DNA of 7,270 nt from CAUZEO01 sp963578625 (GTDB lineage: Bacteria; Verrucomicrobiota; Kiritimatiellia; SLOV01). Numbering within the stretch: the stretch's first letter is position 1; every line of letters starts with the position of its first letter. Below, one piece after another: positions 5,742 through 7,270 of the stretch. The position numbers and the translations under genes were made by a program. The notes beneath the pieces were generated by a model that worked only from the letters and a program-made list of their open reading frames with translations, did not search any database and was not told where the DNA came from. Location of the stretch: NCBI GenBank assembly GCA_963578625.1, contig CAUZEO010000270.1, positions 1 through 7,270 of the forward strand, written 5' to 3'.

Positions 5742-6434
5742 TCACTTCCTGGGACCTTCCAGCGGCAAATAAGAATTCAGTGGACAGGATGCACAGGTCG
5801 GTTGAGCCCGGCAATGATTTTTCCCGAGTCGTACCAGCAAGGCATGAAATTCCGCGTAAAGGGCGGGATCCGGTTCTAGCTCCGATTCGAATATCGTCGC
5901 GAGCTCGCTGTAGGTCTCGGCCCCTGAAATCCACCCGTGTCTGCCCAACACCCGGCGAGTGTAGGTATCGATGACAAAGCGTGGGCGCCTTCCCGCATAC
6001 AGCACAATGCAGTCGGCGGTTTCGGGTCCAATGCCCGACACCCCCAGAAGTTTCTCCCGCATGAGACCGGCTGGAAGCGCAAGGAACCGATCCAGGTCGC
6101 CCCCATAGCCCCCCATGAGCAGGTCCATCAGGGCGAATAAGCGCCGGGTCTTGACCCGGAACGCGCCGCTGGGTCGAATCCACGCCTCGAGGGACGCGGC
6201 CCCGGCCGCGTACATCCGGTGAAGATCCATGACCTCAGCCTCCTTCAAACGCGAAATAGCCCGCTCGACATTGACCCAGGCCGTATTCTGGGTCAGAATG
6301 GCGCCTACCATCGTCTCCCACTCCGTCTCCGCCGGCCACCAGTGCTGGGCACCCCATGCCGCATAGAGTTCGTCATACACGGCGCGGAGCGGCGGGCGAT
6401 CGGGCGGGGTCTCTTTCAAACCAGACGCATTCAC
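5742..6434 (-). CDS. HhH-GPD DNA glycosylase, endonuclease III-related (MagIII-like)
   Basis: The 230-residue protein belongs to the endonuclease III superfamily of base-excision repair enzymes. Early motifs are MVGAILTQNTAWVNVERAI (42-60). The helix-hairpin-helix reads LLGVSGIGPETAD (129-141), and VIDTYTRRV carries the catalytic D156. The lysine that gives endonuclease III its lyase activity is E138 here, as in the GIGxETAD form of MagIII-type 3-methyladenine glycosylases, so a monofunctional glycosylase is likely. The iron-sulfur region has C208, C214 and C217 (C-x5-C-x2-C), but the expected fourth cysteine, at about 223, is Leu. The start is GTG at 6434, directly after an in-frame TAA and with no clear Shine-Dalgarno. 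The gene heads the minus-strand cluster with the lipoprotein and tatA, and is divergent from the MBL gene. Confidence 0.92.
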   Translation of the reverse strand: MNASGLKETPPDRPPLRAVYDELYAAWGAQHWWPAETEWETMVGAILTQNTAWVNVERAISRLKEAEVMDLHRMYAAGAASLEAWIRPSGAFRVKTRRLFALMDLLMGGYGGDLDRFLALPAGLMREKLLGVSGIGPETADCIVLYAGRRPRFVIDTYTRRVLGRHGWISGAETYSELATIFESELEPDPALYAEFHALLVRLGKNHCRAQPTCASCPLNSYLPLEGPRK

Positions 6435-6506
6435 TTAACTATTCACAATGAGGGACTAACCAATCTACACTCATGGAGTAGATCTATTCATTCGAAAGGA
6501 CTTGAA
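6435..6506. promoter_or_regulatory. Short divergent intergenic region with a 21-bp dyad
   Basis: Only 72 bp separate two divergent starts. ATCTAC (6463-6468) and GTAGAT (6478-6483) form a perfect 6-base dyad around ACTCATGGA; an alternative pairing uses ATCT/AGAT and ACTC/GAGT. It could be an operator serving both genes or a small hairpin in the leader. No convincing -35/-10 pair is seen for either direction. The only clear signal is the AAAGGA ribosome site (6495-6500) of the right-hand gene. Confidence 0.35.
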
Positions 6507-7270
6507 ATGGAAATCCATTTTCTGGGCGGCGCTGATACGGTAACCGGATCGCAGCACCTGATCGAAGCAAACGGCCAAAGACTCCTGCGGGACTGCGGGC
6601 TCTTCCAGGGCAAGCGGAAGCTTGCGGAAACATACAACCGCGAGCTCCTGTTCAATCCGGAACAGCTCGATTGCCTTCTCCTCTCTCACGCGCACATCGA
6701 CCACTGCGGAAACATACCATCTGCAGTTGCGCAAGGCTATAACGGCCCCATTCACGCAACCACCGCGACCGCCAAACTTTGCGAAATCATGCTTCAGGAC
6801 GCCGCCAAGATCCAGGAGCAGGACGCCGAATACCTCAACCAGAAAGCCAGTCGCCGCGGATACCCGCCGGTCGAGCCGTTGTATCGGATCGAGGATGCGC
6901 TGGCGGCACTGAAATTATTCCGGGGCCACCACTACGGGAGCGAGCAGGAGCTGATCCCCGGCGTCACATCTCAATCGCTCGAGGCGGGCCACATCCTTGG
7001 ATCGGAATTGAGCGTCATCACGGTGGAGGAAAAAGGAAGGAAAGTTCGCGTTGGTTTTGCGGTAGACCTGGGACGGGAAGGCCTGCCCATCATTCGCGAC
7101 CCGGAGCAGATGGGTGAGATTGACATTCTCGTGATGGAAAGCACCTATGGAAACCGGCTGCACGGCGACATCCGGGACGCGGACACTTCGCTGGGCGAAG
7201 TGATCCGGCGAACGGTGGAGCGCAGAGGGAAAGTATTGATTCCCTCGTTCGCCCTGGAACGAACGCAGGA
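6507..7270 (+). CDS. Metallo-beta-lactamase/beta-CASP RNase-like protein (3' end beyond window)
   Basis: The frame is open from an ATG with AAAGGA 6 nt upstream to the right edge, giving 254 complete codons without a stop. It starts MEIHFLGGADTVTGSQHLIE, typical of the CPSF/Ysh1-like group of MBL nucleases. DCGLFQG follows, then the zinc motif SHAHIDHCG (H61, H63, D65, H66). Motif 3 is AGHILGS (H162), and motif 4 is AVDLGR with D187, where most relatives have SGDLGR. MESTYGNRLH (210-219) leads into the beta-CASP region, with GKVLIPSFALERTQ being the expected beginning of that domain. Such proteins process or degrade RNA in the cytoplasm. All metal ligands visible so far are intact, so activity is likely. 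The C-terminal metal motifs lie outside the window. Confidence 0.95.
   Translation, partial: MEIHFLGGADTVTGSQHLIEANGQRLLRDCGLFQGKRKLAETYNRELLFNPEQLDCLLLSHAHIDHCGNIPSAVAQGYNGPIHATTATAKLCEIMLQDAAKIQEQDAEYLNQKASRRGYPPVEPLYRIEDALAALKLFRGHHYGSEQELIPGVTSQSLEAGHILGSELSVITVEEKGRKVRVGFAVDLGREGLPIIRDPEQMGEIDILVMESTYGNRLHGDIRDADTSLGEVIRRTVERRGKVLIPSFALERTQ

Noticed and set aside
5722..6183. Minus-strand open frame extending upstream of the lipoprotein
   Set aside because: It overlaps the glycosylase gene in another frame and its translation is Arg/Gly-rich with no family features. The lipoprotein signal sequence begins at 5721.
6471..6755. 94-residue minus-strand frame opposite the MBL gene start
   Set aside because: It lies antisense to the conserved zinc-motif region and has no recognisable features.

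Overview
This is an ordinary-looking, moderately GC-rich bacterial chromosome segment. It carries housekeeping and envelope genes in short transcription units of alternating direction, with no phage, CRISPR or intact IS genes. The combination of a lone GspJ-type pseudopilin, a tail-anchored FHA protein, a small FlgT-C-like lipoprotein, a class I dihydroorotase and degenerate intergenic repeats built from GGGAATAGGGAATGGGG and CAATGTCGAA blocks resembles poorly cultured Gram-negative phyla (Planctomycetota/Verrucomicrobiota relatives, Omnitrophota, Hydrogenedentota, Sumerlaeota). The phylum call is an inference from memory of such genomes and is weak.

Layout. Bases 31-1995 (+) encode LemA and a complete class I dihydroorotase (PyrC). 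Between them is a 109-bp element with 26-bp terminal inverted repeats bounded by CTAG. Bases 2085-3349 (+) hold a good sigma70-type promoter, a tail-anchored FHA protein and a GspJ-like pseudopilin. Bases 3321-3560 are a repeat zone with a G-quadruplex-type motif across the pseudopilin stop codon. Bases 3561-4547 (-) encode a ThiI/MnmA-like PP-loop ATPase that has lost the cysteines expected for sulfur transfer. Bases 4548-4752 are a divergent intergenic region with a possible leader peptide, a hairpin and a four-codon minicistron. They lead into a BON-domain envelope protein (4753-5052, +). Bases 5092-6434 (-) are a compact cluster transcribed in the order HhH-GPD DNA glycosylase, small lipoprotein, TatA. 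The divergent gene from 6507 (+) is a beta-CASP/metallo-beta-lactamase RNase-like protein that runs off the right edge.

How they fit together. Several products act at the envelope: LemA, FHA anchor, pseudopilin, BON protein, lipoprotein and TatA. The others serve pyrimidine synthesis, tRNA-type sulfur or PP-loop chemistry, base excision repair and RNA processing. No single pathway unites the window. I do not see a convincing new multi-gene system. The most notable items are the CTAG-bounded inverted-repeat element, the G-tract cluster and repeat zone, the cysteine-less PP-loop enzyme, the glycosylase lacking its fourth cluster cysteine, and the leader-type structures before the BON gene.
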